Below are positions 41,112 through 50,287 of a stretch of DNA of 64,000 nucleotides, piece after piece. Positions within the stretch are counted from its first letter, which is position 1; the number at the start of each line of letters is the position of its first letter. The stretch lies in assembly GCF_018449725.1 (NCBI RefSeq), contig NZ_JAAVVC010000001.1, positions 186,001 through 250,000 of the forward strand, written 5' to 3'. The notes under the pieces were generated by a model. The model made no database searches. It was not told the DNA's origin and saw nothing but the letters and a program-made list of their open reading frames with translations. The stretch comes from Pseudomonas sp. dw_612. Lineage in GTDB: Bacteria; Pseudomonadota; Gammaproteobacteria; Pseudomonadales; Pseudomonadaceae. The position numbers were made by a program, and so were the translations under genes.

Positions 41112-41567
41112 CTATCCGAAGGTCACTCCCCGCGCCATGCCAGTGGCCGCAATCACCATGAGCATCATCAACAGCGCTTCGACATGACTGATCCGTGCGA
41201 ACAGCTTCGCCCTGCCCTGGTCAAACGCAGCGCCGCGCTTCAAGGCGATCCGCCACTTGATCAAGGTGATCATCGGCACCAGCTCCAGCAACAGAATGAT
41301 CACGAACAGCGTCATCTTGAGATGAAACAGCGGCTGATGAAGGTAATAGTCAGTGCCTTTTTCATACCCGCCGAAAGCTCGCAGCAACCCCGTGACCAGC
41401 AAAATCCCCGCGCAAATCCCCCACACGTTATCGGCGACCAAAACGTTGCGGACCTGCGCCGTGCCTGCGGCCAGGCGACTTAATGCCGTGCCCCGAGTCA
41501 GTACACCCCAAAGGCCCATGGCAAACGCCAAGAGATGGATCGCCGCGAGAAACCAGTGAGACAGCAT
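41112..41567 (-). CDS. DUF2214 family membrane protein
   Basis: A 151-residue inner-membrane protein with four hydrophobic segments (about 3-22, 45-65, 83-102, 128-147). It begins LSHWFLAAIHLLA and has the conserved VRNVLVADNVWGI and FHLKMTLF stretches of DUF2214. The conserved His residues might bind heme or metal, but this is unproven. Confidence 0.75.
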   Translation of the reverse strand: MLSHWFLAAIHLLAFAMGLWGVLTRGTALSRLAAGTAQVRNVLVADNVWGICAGILLVTGLLRAFGGYEKGTDYYLHQPLFHLKMTLFVIILLLELVPMITLIKWRIALKRGAAFDQGRAKLFARISHVEALLMMLMVIAATGMARGVTFG

Positions 41568-41724
41568 AAGGATGCTCCTGACAGGGAAATGGAAAAGGGC
41601 TTGTCAGTAGTAGCCCAAAACCTGGAGATCTGCCTGCCTGTGGCCTACAGAAAAAGAGGCCCATTCTGACCAGCATGATGTGAACCAAATGGGCCAGAAT
41701 AGGCGCTCACCAAGGATGGAACCC

Positions 41725-42435
41725 ATGGACCGATCAAACTTGCCGACACTTGTCCTGCTCCCGGGAATGGATGGAACGAGTGAACTGTTCAAGCCTTTCG
41801 TGTCGGCGCTGGACCACGCTTGCGACATCGTTGTCGTGACTTACCCCTGCGATATCCCGTTGAGTTACGACGAGCTGGAAGCGATTGCCAGAGCGTCGCT
41901 GCCCACCGATCGCCCGTTCGTGTTGCTGGGCGAGTCCTTCTCGGGACCGATCGCTATCGCGCTGACGGCTTTGCACCTGCCGCAACAGGTCGGGCTGGTG
42001 CTTTGCTGCACGTTTATCAGCAACCCGCGGCCGCTGTTCAACCCTCTGCGCTTTCTGGTCAACCTTTTGCCGATGAGCGCCGTGCCCGCCGGATGGCTCA
42101 GCCCATTGCTGCTCGGTCGATTCTCTACTGCCGCATTGCGCACGTCCCTGAGTCGTGCGATCAATCAGGTCAACCCCTCGGTGATGCGTGAACGGCTGCG
42201 TTCGGTTCTAGAAGTCGATGTGTCTACGCAACTGGCCCAAGTGAACGTACCGACTGTTTATCTGCGCGCCACCGATGATCGGGTGGTGCCAAAGACTGCC
42301 TCCGAGCGGATTGCCCGGCTAAAACCGCAGGTGCAGATGATCGACTTGAAAGCGCCCCACTGCCTGCTTCAGGCGGTACCCGATGAGGCCGCGCGCCAGG
42401 TCATGGAGTTTTTGCGAGCCACTGACACCTCGTAA
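41725..42435 (+). CDS. Alpha/beta-hydrolase
   Basis: A 236-residue protein. I use the ATG at 41725, since AAGGA is 8 bases upstream of it and too close to the ATG at 41716. LVLLPGMDGTSEL is the oxyanion region, and the nucleophile elbow is GESFSG. Asp in RATDDRVV and His in APHCLL complete the triad. The substrate is unknown. There is no signal peptide. Confidence 0.8.
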   Translation: MDRSNLPTLVLLPGMDGTSELFKPFVSALDHACDIVVVTYPCDIPLSYDELEAIARASLPTDRPFVLLGESFSGPIAIALTALHLPQQVGLVLCCTFISNPRPLFNPLRFLVNLLPMSAVPAGWLSPLLLGRFSTAALRTSLSRAINQVNPSVMRERLRSVLEVDVSTQLAQVNVPTVYLRATDDRVVPKTASERIARLKPQVQMIDLKAPHCLLQAVPDEAARQVMEFLRATDTS

Positions 42436-42436
42436 C

Positions 42437-42455
42437 GCATTACAACTTTGTCATT
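42437..42455. promoter_or_regulatory. Putative response-regulator box upstream of esterase gene
   Basis: GCATTACAACTTTGTCATT occurs identically here and at 43342-43360. The core ATTACA-N4-TGTCAT is a near-palindrome like CopR/CzcR-type boxes. A heavy-metal-type two-component system lies just downstream. Confidence 0.55.
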
Positions 42456-42556
42456 GAGTTGTCAGCGAAGGTCGCACCCTCGATTCATACAGTGTCGTCG
42501 TCAGCTACCCAACCCGGGTGGCTCGCCTTCCACCGATGATGACAAGGGTCGACACC

Positions 42557-43327
42557 ATGAAACCAATGAACAAACTCTGCCTGATCGCCGCCAGCCTGAT
42601 GATGCTCGGCACCGGCTCCGCCATGGCTAGCAACATTGCGCCCGTGAAGGCTAACAACGTCGTGCTGGTGCACGGCTCCTGGGCTGATGGTTCGAGTTGG
42701 TCCGACGTAATCACTCGTCTGCAAGCCGCCGGTTTGCACGTCACCGCCGTGCAGAATCCGCTGACTTCCGTGGCCAACGATGTCGCGGCCACTCAACGCG
42801 TACTCGATCAACAAGACGGCCCGACCGTGCTGGTAGGCCATTCCTACGCCGGCACCGTGGTCAGCGAAGCCGGGGTGGATCCGAAGGTCAGCTCCCTGGT
42901 CTACGTCGCCGCCCGCGCCCCGGATGCCGGCGAAGATTTCGTCGCCCTCTCCGGCAAGTACCCGACCATGCCCGTGCGGGCCGGCACCGAAGAGCACGAC
43001 GGCTACGTCAGCTTGAAACAGGACGCCTTCCTTAAGTACTTCGCCAGTGACGTGCCCCACGACAAAGCCATGGCCCTGTTCGCCGTGCAACAACCGATCG
43101 CCAAAACCCTGTTTGGCGAACGCACCACCGCCGCAGCGTGGCATACCAAACCTTCGTGGTACGCGGTGTCCAGCCTCGACCAGACCATCAACCCGGACCT
43201 GGAACGCTTCCTCGCCAAGCGCATGGGCGCGACCACCATCGAGCTGCCGTCGAGCCATCTGTCGCTGGTTTCCCACTCGAAAGAAATCGCCGACCTGATC
43301 CTCGAAGCCTCCGGCCGCCAGCCGTAA
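42557..43327 (+). CDS. Exported alpha/beta-hydrolase (EstC-like)
   Basis: A 256-residue protein starting at MKPMNKL, with a signal peptide ending SAMA before SNIAPV. VVLVHGSWADGSSW and GHSYAGTV (nucleophile Ser) are typical of the EstC/salicylate-esterase-like branch. The C-terminal His is in LPSSHLSLVSH. It is periplasmic or secreted with unknown substrate. A 19-base box shared with the DUF2790 gene lies upstream, suggesting control by the two-component system. Confidence 0.8.
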   Translation: MKPMNKLCLIAASLMMLGTGSAMASNIAPVKANNVVLVHGSWADGSSWSDVITRLQAAGLHVTAVQNPLTSVANDVAATQRVLDQQDGPTVLVGHSYAGTVVSEAGVDPKVSSLVYVAARAPDAGEDFVALSGKYPTMPVRAGTEEHDGYVSLKQDAFLKYFASDVPHDKAMALFAVQQPIAKTLFGERTTAAAWHTKPSWYAVSSLDQTINPDLERFLAKRMGATTIELPSSHLSLVSHSKEIADLILEASGRQP

Positions 43328-43341
43328 TCCCGGGCCGAATT

Positions 43342-43360
43342 GCATTACAACTTTGTCATT
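43342..43360. promoter_or_regulatory. Putative response-regulator box upstream of DUF2790 gene
   Basis: The second identical copy of GCATTACAACTTTGTCATT, about 100 bases before the DUF2790 start. The first copy is likewise about 100 bases before the esterase start, so the spacing is conserved. Confidence 0.55.
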
Positions 43361-43460
43361 CAACTGTTGGTCGGCTGTCCGGATCGCCTCGTTAACCTGA
43401 GCTCACTGCCCAGTCACTCAACCGGCAGCCACCGTCATCCAGATTAGAGAGAGACACACC

Positions 43461-43718
43461 ATGAAAATGTTAATCCTCGGTTTCGCCGCCCTCCTCGCCA
43501 CCGGCTCGGCTTTCGCCGATACCCAGCCACAGGCGCCAGTGATTCATGACAAGACCGGTTTCTTTGTGCACATGGACGTCGCGAAAGTGCTGTCCAGCAC
43601 CGACATCTCACAACAGTGCGGCATTATTCCTGCGCGGCTGGACTATCTGGACCACAACGGCCAGGAGCACGTACTCGATTACCAAGTCGAAGGCTCCGGC
43701 TGCACAAGCGACAATTGA
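43461..43718 (+). CDS. DUF2790 periplasmic protein (PtrA-like)
   Basis: An 85-residue protein with a signal peptide ending GSAFA before DTQPQ. The mature part with HMDVAKVLS, two cysteines and [21 protein letters not shown] is DUF2790. In P. aeruginosa a DUF2790 protein, PtrA, sits beside CopRS and is copper-induced; the same arrangement with a two-component system is seen here. Confidence 0.8.
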   Translation: MKMLILGFAALLATGSAFADTQPQAPVIHDKTGFFVHMDVAKVLSSTDISQQCGIIPARLDYLDHNGQEHVLDYQVEGSGCTSDN

Positions 43719-43819
43719 GTGCGCGCGCCGACGATGTGTGGCCCGCGTCATACGCAGATGATCGGGCTACACTGGCTCACGCCCCTCACGGCGCAATGAT
43801 TTCTTTACGGACACCGACC

Positions 43820-44491
43820 ATGAACATCCTTGTCGTTGAAGACGAGCCCAAGGCAGGCAACTACCTGCTCAACGGCTTGCAGGAACTCGGTTACTCGGTC
43901 AGCCTGGCCCGCAATGGCGTGGACGGCTTGCACCTGGCTCTGGAAACCTCGTTCGACGTCATCGTGCTCGACGTGATGATGCCGAAAATGGACGGCTGGG
44001 AAGTGCTGCGGCGCTTGCGCAAGGAAGCCGATACGCCGGTGCTGTTCCTCAGTGCCCGCGACGACATCGCCGACCGCATCAAAGGCCTGGAACTGGGCGC
44101 CGACGATTACCTGATCAAACCGTTTTCCTTCGCCGAACTGGTCGCACGCTTGCGCACCCTGACCCGACGCGGTCCGTCCCGGGAAGAAGAACAGCTGCAA
44201 GTGGCCGACCTGCAGATCGACGTGCTCAAACGTCGCATCACCCGCGACGGCGTGCGGATCACCCTGACCAACAAAGAATTCGCCCTGCTGCACCTGTTCG
44301 CCACGCATCAAGGTCAAGTGCTGTCGCGCTCGCTGATTGCCTCGCGGGTGTGGGACATGAATTTCGACAGCGACACCAATGTGGTGGACGTCGCGGTGCG
44401 GCGTTTGCGCCTGAAAGTCGACGACCCGTTCCAACTCAAGCTGATCCACAGCGTGCGCGGTATCGGCTATCGCTTTGATACGCAGCCATGA
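43820..44491 (+). CDS. Heavy-metal-type response regulator (OmpR family)
   Basis: A 223-residue protein. The receiver has Asp51 as phosphorylation site (IVLDVMMP) and Lys in the [10 protein letters not shown] region. The C-terminal winged helix contains [20 protein letters not shown] and ends in [12 protein letters not shown]. It groups with CopR/CzcR/IrlR regulators. It overlaps the kinase gene by 4 bases and probably binds the two ATTACA-N4-TGTCAT boxes upstream. Confidence 0.92.
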   Translation: MNILVVEDEPKAGNYLLNGLQELGYSVSLARNGVDGLHLALETSFDVIVLDVMMPKMDGWEVLRRLRKEADTPVLFLSARDDIADRIKGLELGADDYLIKPFSFAELVARLRTLTRRGPSREEEQLQVADLQIDVLKRRITRDGVRITLTNKEFALLHLFATHQGQVLSRSLIASRVWDMNFDSDTNVVDVAVRRLRLKVDDPFQLKLIHSVRGIGYRFDTQP

Positions 44492-45885
44492 ACCGTCGAC
44501 CGCACTCCCTGACCCTGCGCCTGGCACTGTTGTTTGCCTTGCTGGCATTTGCCTCTGTGATCACGCTGGGCGTGTGTTTGTATCGCGAACTGGAGCGCGA
44601 GTTGATCCGGCGAGACGATGCCGCGCTGATCACCCGGGTCGATCAACTGCGCACCTTTCTGAATGACAGCAACACCCTGGACCTGATCAAGAGCAAACCG
44701 GCCTTGTTCCAGAACATGCTCGGCAACCGCGAATCGGTGCTGGTGATCGGCGCGGCCGGACAAAAACCGTTGCTGGTGGTCAATCCCGGCAGACTCGACT
44801 TGCCAAACTTGTCGCCCGTGACCATGGACCATCCGCTGGTGCTGGCCGACGTACAGCACTTTTCCGGCGTGGACGGTGTGCCCTTCGCGGCGCTGGCGGC
44901 GACCATCGACTCCGGCGACCTGGGCAGCCTGCAAGTCGTGGCCGGGCGGTTGATGACTGAACGCACCAGCGTGTTGGCCAACTACCGGATACGCGTTTAC
45001 CTGCTGGCCGGCGTCGCCGCCCTATTGCTCGCACTCTGCGGCTATTTGCTGCTTTATCGCGGGCTGCTGCCATTACGCCGCCTGGCGAAACACGCCCACG
45101 GCATCGGCGTCGGCAACCTCACCGAACGCCTCGACAACCACGGCGCGCCGCTGGAAGTGCAGCCGATGATCGACGCCTTCAACGGCGTCCTCGACCGCCT
45201 CGCCAAAGGCTTCGTCCAGCTCGGCCAAGTCTCCACCGACATGGCCCACGAACTGCGCACCCCGATCAACAACCTGCTCGGCGAAACCCAAGTCGCCCTC
45301 CAGCAAAACCGCAGTGTCGAAGCCTACCAACAACTGCTTGCCTCCAACGTCGAAGAACTCGAACGCCTCGCGCGCATGCTCGACAACATGCTGTTCCTCG
45401 CCCGAACCGACCCCGCCAGCGCCCTGCGCCAACGCCAGGAACTCGACGCGGCGGACGAAATGGAACGCATGGCAGATTACTTTGAAGGGTTGGCGGCGGA
45501 TGTCGGGATCAGTATCAACGCTCATGGTAGCGGCGTGATCTGGGCCGAGCCGATGTTGCTGCGACGCGCGTTGGCCAACTTGTGCTCGAACGCCATCAAG
45601 TATGGCGCGCCGGATTCAGAACTGGTGGTGAGTGCGACACCCTCTTCCGAGGGCATCCGTTTGCGGGTGAGCAATCACGGCGCGACCATTGAGCCGGAAC
45701 ATCTGCCGAAGCTGTTTGATCGGTTTTATCGGGTGGATGAGTCGCGGGAACGGTCGGCGCAATCCAACGGGTTGGGGTTATCGATTGTGGCGACGATTAT
45801 GCAGTTGCATAGCGGACGGTATGGCGTCACCAGTGAGAATGGGGTGACGTGTTTTGAGTTGTTCTTTCCGGCGCGGGCACTGTAA
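44488..45885 (+). CDS. Heavy-metal sensor histidine kinase
   Basis: A 465-residue inner-membrane kinase. Membrane segments lie at about 10-32 and 168-190, with a 135-residue periplasmic sensor between them. HAMP follows, with H-box [11 protein letters not shown] (His254), N-box [11 protein letters not shown], and ATP-binding motifs [14 protein letters not shown] and GLGLSIV. It is of the CopS/IrlS type. The metal is not readable from the sequence. Confidence 0.92.
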   Translation: MNRRPHSLTLRLALLFALLAFASVITLGVCLYRELERELIRRDDAALITRVDQLRTFLNDSNTLDLIKSKPALFQNMLGNRESVLVIGAAGQKPLLVVNPGRLDLPNLSPVTMDHPLVLADVQHFSGVDGVPFAALAATIDSGDLGSLQVVAGRLMTERTSVLANYRIRVYLLAGVAALLLALCGYLLLYRGLLPLRRLAKHAHGIGVGNLTERLDNHGAPLEVQPMIDAFNGVLDRLAKGFVQLGQVSTDMAHELRTPINNLLGETQVALQQNRSVEAYQQLLASNVEELERLARMLDNMLFLARTDPASALRQRQELDAADEMERMADYFEGLAADVGISINAHGSGVIWAEPMLLRRALANLCSNAIKYGAPDSELVVSATPSSEGIRLRVSNHGATIEPEHLPKLFDRFYRVDESRERSAQSNGLGLSIVATIMQLHSGRYGVTSENGVTCFELFFPARAL

Positions 45886-46020
45886 GGATAATCGTGTTTA
45901 GTTGTCGATTTAAGTAACAGATTGCGGCATGACTGGCGAACAGCCAGCTATCTCCCTATCATGCCGCCCACTGGCCCTCGAATCTGAGGTCAGAGGACAA
46001 TCATTCAAAAGGGAATAGAC

Positions 46021-46233
46021 GTGAAAGAGTTCGTAATCGGCGTTAACAATGCAGTTCTGTACGTCGCGCTGGCCGTTATCTGGATCGCCGCAGTGGTCAT
46101 GATCTTCGTTCAGGGCTTCTGGTCCGGGGCAGGCATTTTCATTGCCGGCACTCTGACGTGGTGCATCATCTCCGGCTTCTGGTTTGTACAGTCGGCGACT
46201 TATGAAGAACTGAAAAAGTTGAACGCCAAGTAA
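46021..46233 (+). CDS. Small inner-membrane protein
   Basis: A 70-residue protein with a GTG start and AAGGG upstream. Two hydrophobic segments (about 10-30 and 33-55) are followed by the charged tail YEELKKLNAK. The topology resembles small membrane proteins such as DUF4282 members, but I do not assign a family with confidence. Confidence 0.65.
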   Translation: MKEFVIGVNNAVLYVALAVIWIAAVVMIFVQGFWSGAGIFIAGTLTWCIISGFWFVQSATYEELKKLNAK

Positions 46234-46292
46234 GATTGGTTTTAGTTAGTTGGACCTGCCACGCAGGTCCGATGTTGCTTCACGCAACAGTT

Positions 46293-46319
46293 GTAACGAG
46301 GGGACAATCCCCTCGTTAC
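46293..46319. repeat. Perfect inverted repeat between convergent genes
   Basis: A 12-bp stem GTAACGAGGGGA and complement with a 3-base loop. An additional stem GGACCTGC...GCAGGTCC lies just before it (46251-46269). Together they probably end both convergent transcripts. Confidence 0.6.
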
Positions 46320-46331
46320 AGTGCCTGGCGA

Positions 46332-46700
46332 CTAGCCAGGCTTGTGGTTATCCAGTACTCGATTCACCGCTAACTCACCCAACCTGATTACCTGCTGCAA
46401 CACCAGCATCTTCCTGCGCTGTGGGCCGTCCATTGTGTCGGCGATCTCACTCGCCATCTCGGTGGCAGACGCCAACGATTCGCAGGCCTGGACGAGCAGT
46501 GTTTCGTCATCCGCCGCTGGGTTGACGATGAAAGTGCTGCAGGGGCTGCGGGGCGGTATCTGCGTTTTCGTCGCCCCGGGGTTGAGGTAGAAGTTGAGTG
46601 CGCGGTCGGCGGCCTCTTTTAGTTTCTTGGGGTCAAGATCAAGAGAAGCGTCGTAGGGCACTGGATTGGTGTGCGGGGGATTAGGTGTGACTTTGAACAT
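46332..46700 (-). CDS. DUF6124 family protein
   Basis: A 122-residue protein, MFKVTPNPP at the start, with the family core ETLLVQACESLASATEMASEIADTMDGPQRRKMLVLQQ. These Pseudomonas proteins are of unknown function and occur in many paralogues. It has an unusually long upstream region (described next). Confidence 0.75.
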   Translation of the reverse strand: MFKVTPNPPHTNPVPYDASLDLDPKKLKEAADRALNFYLNPGATKTQIPPRSPCSTFIVNPAADDETLLVQACESLASATEMASEIADTMDGPQRRKMLVLQQVIRLGELAVNRVLDNHKPG

Positions 46701-47456
46701 AGGGACTTTCTCCAGTAGGGCTGCAACCGACTCGCTACTAATACGAGAGGGTGGCGGCTGTGCACAGGTTAGTAGACCGGCAAAGTCACCTAAAACCCCG
46801 GCGCGCCCGAGAGCGCCCTGTACACAACCACCATCAAATGCAGGCGATTACCTGACTGGATGACGCTTGTACAACCGAAGATGACTGCCGAGCTACTAAA
46901 CCCGATCACTGATGAGCAGTGACAGGAACAAAGTTACCGATTAGCCACGAGGTGAACAAGCCGGCGGATTCTGGCGCACGCGTAGGTAATGGCGCAAGGA
47001 TTTGTAGCCCTTCGGACGTTACATAGCGTGTCTTTAAACAAACAGTTCGCAACGGTTAAACAAACCTCTAAAAACCAAAAAACCGACTGAACGTCCGCGT
47101 CGAAAATCGCAACAGGCGCAGCGCCTATCCGCGCCCTCGATGCCTGCTTTTGAAGGGCCAAACCCACCGCCAACATCGCTTAATTCTGTGAACCACAAAA
47201 CGTCAACTCAAAACCTGTAACAATTGTTGACCAAGACTTCGACTTAGTAGGATTATCCGCAGGCGAATTTACACGGATGGTTAAATTTGATGCGTTCTTC
47301 ACCCATGGACGGGCCTTCCCCAGCGAATGCGCGCGCCACACCACGCCTCTCCCCATACCGTCCGAACATTTCATAACGCCCCTATGGACAGCTCGCATCG
47401 TCGAATTCAGCGACAGCCTGCCAGCACCCATTTGAAACCTTGAAAAGGACCTTCCC
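46701..47456. other. Long intergenic region: DUF6124 leader and T6SS upstream region
   Basis: About 755 bases without a convincing gene. The left 220 bases read on the minus strand look like a structured leader of the DUF6124 gene, with hairpins TCACTG-CTCAT-CAGTGA (46906-46922) and GC-rich GGGCGCTCTCGGGCGCGCC. The right part precedes the PAAR gene and contains an 80-codon leftward frame (46934-47176) that has low coding character and no good ribosome binding site. Confidence 0.45.
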
Positions 47457-47954
47457 ATGAGTGGCAAACCTGCTGCCCGAGTCACAGATCCCACCAACTG
47501 CCCCTTGCCGGGACACGGCACGAATCCGATCGCCAGCGGCTCCCCCAACGTAAACTTCGACGGCCTCGCCGCCGCCCGAATGACCGACAAATCCGCCTGC
47601 GGCAGCCCCATCACCGGCGCCGTCAGCGCCACGGTTTTCATCAATGGGCTGAACGCGGCAACGCTAGATAGCACCGGCGCCCACGGTAACGTAATCGTCG
47701 GCGGATCAGGCACAGTCATCATCGGCGACTCGGTGGTCACAGCTCCGTTTAGTGGGCTGATGCCAATGCCTGTGCACTTCAGCGACAAATTCAGACTGGT
47801 TGACGAAGACTCCGGCGAACCAATGCCCAATCACGACTACGCCATTCAGCGAGCCAACGGGACTCTTGAACATGGCGTCAGCGATGCGATGGGATATACC
47901 CATGTGGTGAGCTCGCACTTACCTGAAAGCATCCAACTGTTTTTAGAGGATTGA
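47457..47954 (+). CDS. PAAR-domain protein (type VI secretion spike tip)
   Basis: A 165-residue protein with AAGGA 7 bases before the ATG. Residues 1-95 are a PAAR repeat domain (GKPAARVTDPT, PGHGTNPIASGSPNVNFDG, AARMTDKSACG, STGAHGNVIVGGSGTV) that caps VgrG. Residues 105-165 (FRLVDEDSGEPMPNHDYAI...GYTHVVSSH) form a small beta domain found as a PAAR extension, likely a cargo adaptor. No other secretion-system genes are nearby, so it is an orphan effector locus. Confidence 0.88.
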   Translation: MSGKPAARVTDPTNCPLPGHGTNPIASGSPNVNFDGLAAARMTDKSACGSPITGAVSATVFINGLNAATLDSTGAHGNVIVGGSGTVIIGDSVVTAPFSGLMPMPVHFSDKFRLVDEDSGEPMPNHDYAIQRANGTLEHGVSDAMGYTHVVSSHLPESIQLFLED

Positions 47955-47957
47955 GGT

Positions 47958-48095
47958 ATGGCTGCAGAACAGGTAATTCTTTCAGCTACTACGACTGTTA
48001 AGCTCGCGAAATGCGATTTGTCGACAGCAACTGACTTCTCTATCTGTCAGATAGCGTTCGTGAAAATCTATTTTGGTGGATATCGCAATGACTGA
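47958..48095 (+). CDS. Short frame between PAAR and endolysin-like gene
   Basis: A 45-codon frame starting 3 bases after the PAAR stop with AGAGGA before it. It overlaps the start of the next gene by 8 bases. It may be a small protein, or the true N-terminus of the effector separated by a frameshift. The same frame (phase) is used by the lost C-terminal tail of the effector, which favours the second reading. Confidence 0.4.
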   Translation: MAAEQVILSATTTVKLAKCDLSTATDFSICQIAFVKIYFGGYRND

Positions 48096-48627
48096 TGTGG
48101 TTAGCAAGAACGGTAAAAAAATGTCGTCTAAAGCCACGAAAACGATCACACCAATCAAAGACGCTTCTCCAAAAGACATTGTGGTTTCAGTTAAGCAACA
48201 GAAAAGACGGGCGGAGAACGCCGAGTATTTGAAGAATAAGAACGTGAAGGCGTTTTTGGATACCCTTGCGCAGATTGAAGGCGGCGATTACCACGCAAAG
48301 TTTGGTTTTGGATGGGCACCAGGCTTTAAGACTGGAAAGTGGACATTTAGTGATGAGTCTACCCACCCCGGTGCGGGTCATGGCGGCTCAGTAACGGCAT
48401 CAGGTAGGTATCAGATTACGAAACCCGCATGGTCGGAGTCTTCCATTGACGCCATGGGACTCTCTGACTTCAGCCCCGGAACACAGGATTTAATTGCGGT
48501 TGAACTTCTGCGCACAGTGAGTGCAATCGAGCCACTGATAAGCGGAGACTTGAAAACCACAATAGGAAAAGCCTGTAGGAAATGGGAGGCTTTACCGATG
48601 GGCCAGGAATGGCAAATCGGCCTTTAA
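48088..48627 (+). CDS. Lambda-endolysin-like (GH104) T6SS effector, frameshifted near 3' end
   Basis: A 179-residue frame with GGTGGA before the ATG. Residues 52-175 align by eye with lambda endolysin R: AFLDTLAQIEGGD (catalytic Glu64), TFSDESTHPG, TASGRYQITKPAW, GLSDFSPGTQD and KACRKWEALP. It would cleave peptidoglycan glycan strands after delivery to a target periplasm. The frame stops at 48627, but the -1 frame continues with a sensible 28-residue tail to 48710, so a single-base loss or recoding near the TTTAAAA run is likely. The next gene encodes a periplasmic immunity candidate. Confidence 0.75.
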   Translation: MTDVVSKNGKKMSSKATKTITPIKDASPKDIVVSVKQQKRRAENAEYLKNKNVKAFLDTLAQIEGGDYHAKFGFGWAPGFKTGKWTFSDESTHPGAGHGGSVTASGRYQITKPAWSESSIDAMGLSDFSPGTQDLIAVELLRTVSAIEPLISGDLKTTIGKACRKWEALPMGQEWQIGL

Positions 48628-48710
48628 AAGGCAAACCATCAGGACAGCCGTATACTGAATACGACGAAGTTATTAATATCTATAAGGGCTATGGCGGCAT
48701 TGTGAAATGA
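48624..48710 (+). other. Displaced C-terminal tail of endolysin-like effector
   Basis: In the -1 frame relative to the effector, codons from 48624 read LKGKPSGQPYTEYDEVIN and on to a stop at 48708-48710 that overlaps the next start (ATGA). The coding-like composition and perfect coupling to the next gene show that it belongs to the effector. Confidence 0.6.
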
Positions 48711-49069
48711 AACCACTTAAAATACTTATCTGTTTATTATTCAGCGCTAGCTTTTTTGCAAACGCAACAGATGTACCAATAAGAGAAGGCATGTCGTTCT
48801 TAAAAGCCAGAAAAGCTTTAATTAAAGACGGCTGGAAACCAAACCCAACCTACTCAGGAGAACCTGGCGTTGAGAAAATCTATATGAGAAAAGGCTTCAT
48901 TGAATTTGAGTCTTGCACCATGGGTATTCAATACTGCGATCTAAATTACAAAAAAAATGAAATCTGCCTGGGCGTAGCAACTGTAGGCGAAGAAGTAAAA
49001 GATATGAAAATCTACTCGTGGAATTTTGAGTGTCCCGAGCCGGAGGAAGAGCATCAAGACAGCGAATAA
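48707..49069 (+). CDS. Putative periplasmic immunity protein
   Basis: A 120-residue protein with a signal peptide ending FFANA before TDVP. The mature part has three or more cysteines (ESCTMGIQYCDL, EICLG, FEC) and an acidic tail. It directly follows the effector with ATGA overlap to the effector's displaced tail. Periplasmic location matches a peptidoglycan-cleaving toxin. The low GC content supports horizontal acquisition. Confidence 0.6.
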   Translation: MKPLKILICLLFSASFFANATDVPIREGMSFLKARKALIKDGWKPNPTYSGEPGVEKIYMRKGFIEFESCTMGIQYCDLNYKKNEICLGVATVGEEVKDMKIYSWNFECPEPEEEHQDSE

Positions 49070-49292
49070 ACTAGCGACGGCTGATACTGACTGAACGTCA
49101 GAAGGTAACGAATTGATTTGAGGGTGGATTTATGAAAAATAGATAAGCCCACCTTCTGGCCTGGGGTGATGTCCGGGTCAGCATTATGAGTGAGGCGCCA
49201 GATTCAAAATAAATCTCTCCCCTTTTCCTTTAGATACATCCATGAAATGGTGCAGTGGGCCGCAAGCGTAGCGAACGGTACTGTCGGCCTGC

Positions 49293-49538
49293 TTATGGCT
49301 TGGGAACATGACCCTGGAACAGCTTGGTATAGGCGAAATACCCCCCCGCAATTTCAGCGACGGCGAGCACCCCATACACCGCGCCAAACATGAACGATGA
49401 GGCGATGAAACCTATCGCCACGATGCCAACAAAAATCTGGATGATTTTCAGCGTCTTTTCGTCTAGAGAAAATTTCCCATGCAGAAACAGACCTGCTGCC
49501 AGACCAATCAAAACGCCCACAATGATTCGTGCAAACAT
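49293..49538 (-). CDS. Small membrane protein
   Basis: An 81-residue protein starting at the ATG at 49538 (a GTG codon precedes it) with AAGGAG upstream. Two or three hydrophobic segments (about 3-22, 32-52, 53-72) are present. I do not recognise a function. Confidence 0.55.
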   Translation of the reverse strand: MFARIIVGVLIGLAAGLFLHGKFSLDEKTLKIIQIFVGIVAIGFIASSFMFGAVYGVLAVAEIAGGYFAYTKLFQGHVPKP

Positions 49539-49816
49539 CACTCAACTCCTTTTGCTGAAAGGTGGGAAGCTTACTCCAGAAAAGACAACCGCACCCCCTC
49601 CAAAGCCAGAGCATCGTAGGGGCTAATTTTTTGGCTATCCCGGAAAATGCAGGAAATTCATTATGGTGGTTCCTTCGAACTATCGGTTCGCTCAGTTTCA
49701 GACTGCGCTTCATTCTGCCTTTTTTCAGTAATTGCGACACTTTTTCGACAGTTCCGGCCCTGTGAGCTAGCCTTTTTGTGTCGTGTTACTACCAAGTAGA
49801 ATGGAGCGCTCTCGCT

Positions 49817-50287
49817 ATGATTACCTGCGATATAAAGGAAGTAACACCGGTAGAGTATGAAGCGTATGCACAGTCGTTTATTGAGTTAATGCAGTTTGAT
49901 GCAAACGTTGATGCATTTTTTATGGGCAATGCTGAAAAAGCAGCAAATATAGCGGAGTCCTACAGTTCAATAATTCCCGGAAAAAAGTACGTTGCGCTTG
50001 CAAAAAAAGGGAATGACATCTACGGTCTGGTTGGCTTGATGACTCTTTCTGTTAAAGACGCCTATATTCAGGTTGATTACATTTGCACACATCCTCTCAC
50101 TAGCCAGGGAGGGGTGTTACTTATAACACACGCGATTGAAGTATCAAAAGAACTGGGGAAAGGTGGTACGCTTCGTCTTTATGATGCTAGCGGTGGGAGC
50201 TTTTACGATAATCTTGGCTTTACTCCTGTTGAGGCCGGATCAGGCACGAAGCAACTAGTGCATGGCGTATTCAGGGATAGAGTGTAG
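49817..50287 (+). CDS. GNAT-like acetyltransferase domain protein
   Basis: A 156-residue protein starting at MITCDIKEV with GGAG 10 bases upstream. The chain YVALAKKGNDIYGLVGLMTL, a strand YIQVDYICTHP, a possible acetyl-CoA loop TSQGGVLLITHAIEVSKELG, and the late SGGSFYDNLGF suggest a GNAT fold, since YxxLGF is a typical end. It is AT-rich like the rest of the island. The substrate is unknown. Confidence 0.55.
   Translation: MITCDIKEVTPVEYEAYAQSFIELMQFDANVDAFFMGNAEKAANIAESYSSIIPGKKYVALAKKGNDIYGLVGLMTLSVKDAYIQVDYICTHPLTSQGGVLLITHAIEVSKELGKGGTLRLYDASGGSFYDNLGFTPVEAGSGTKQLVHGVFRDRV

Noticed and set aside
46934..47176. 80-codon minus-strand frame as a gene
   Set aside because: No ribosome site, odd composition, and it lies in a region that looks regulatory; kept only as part of the intergenic description.
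47180..47830. 216-codon minus-strand frame
   Set aside because: Antisense to the PAAR gene, which has a good ribosome site and clear motifs.
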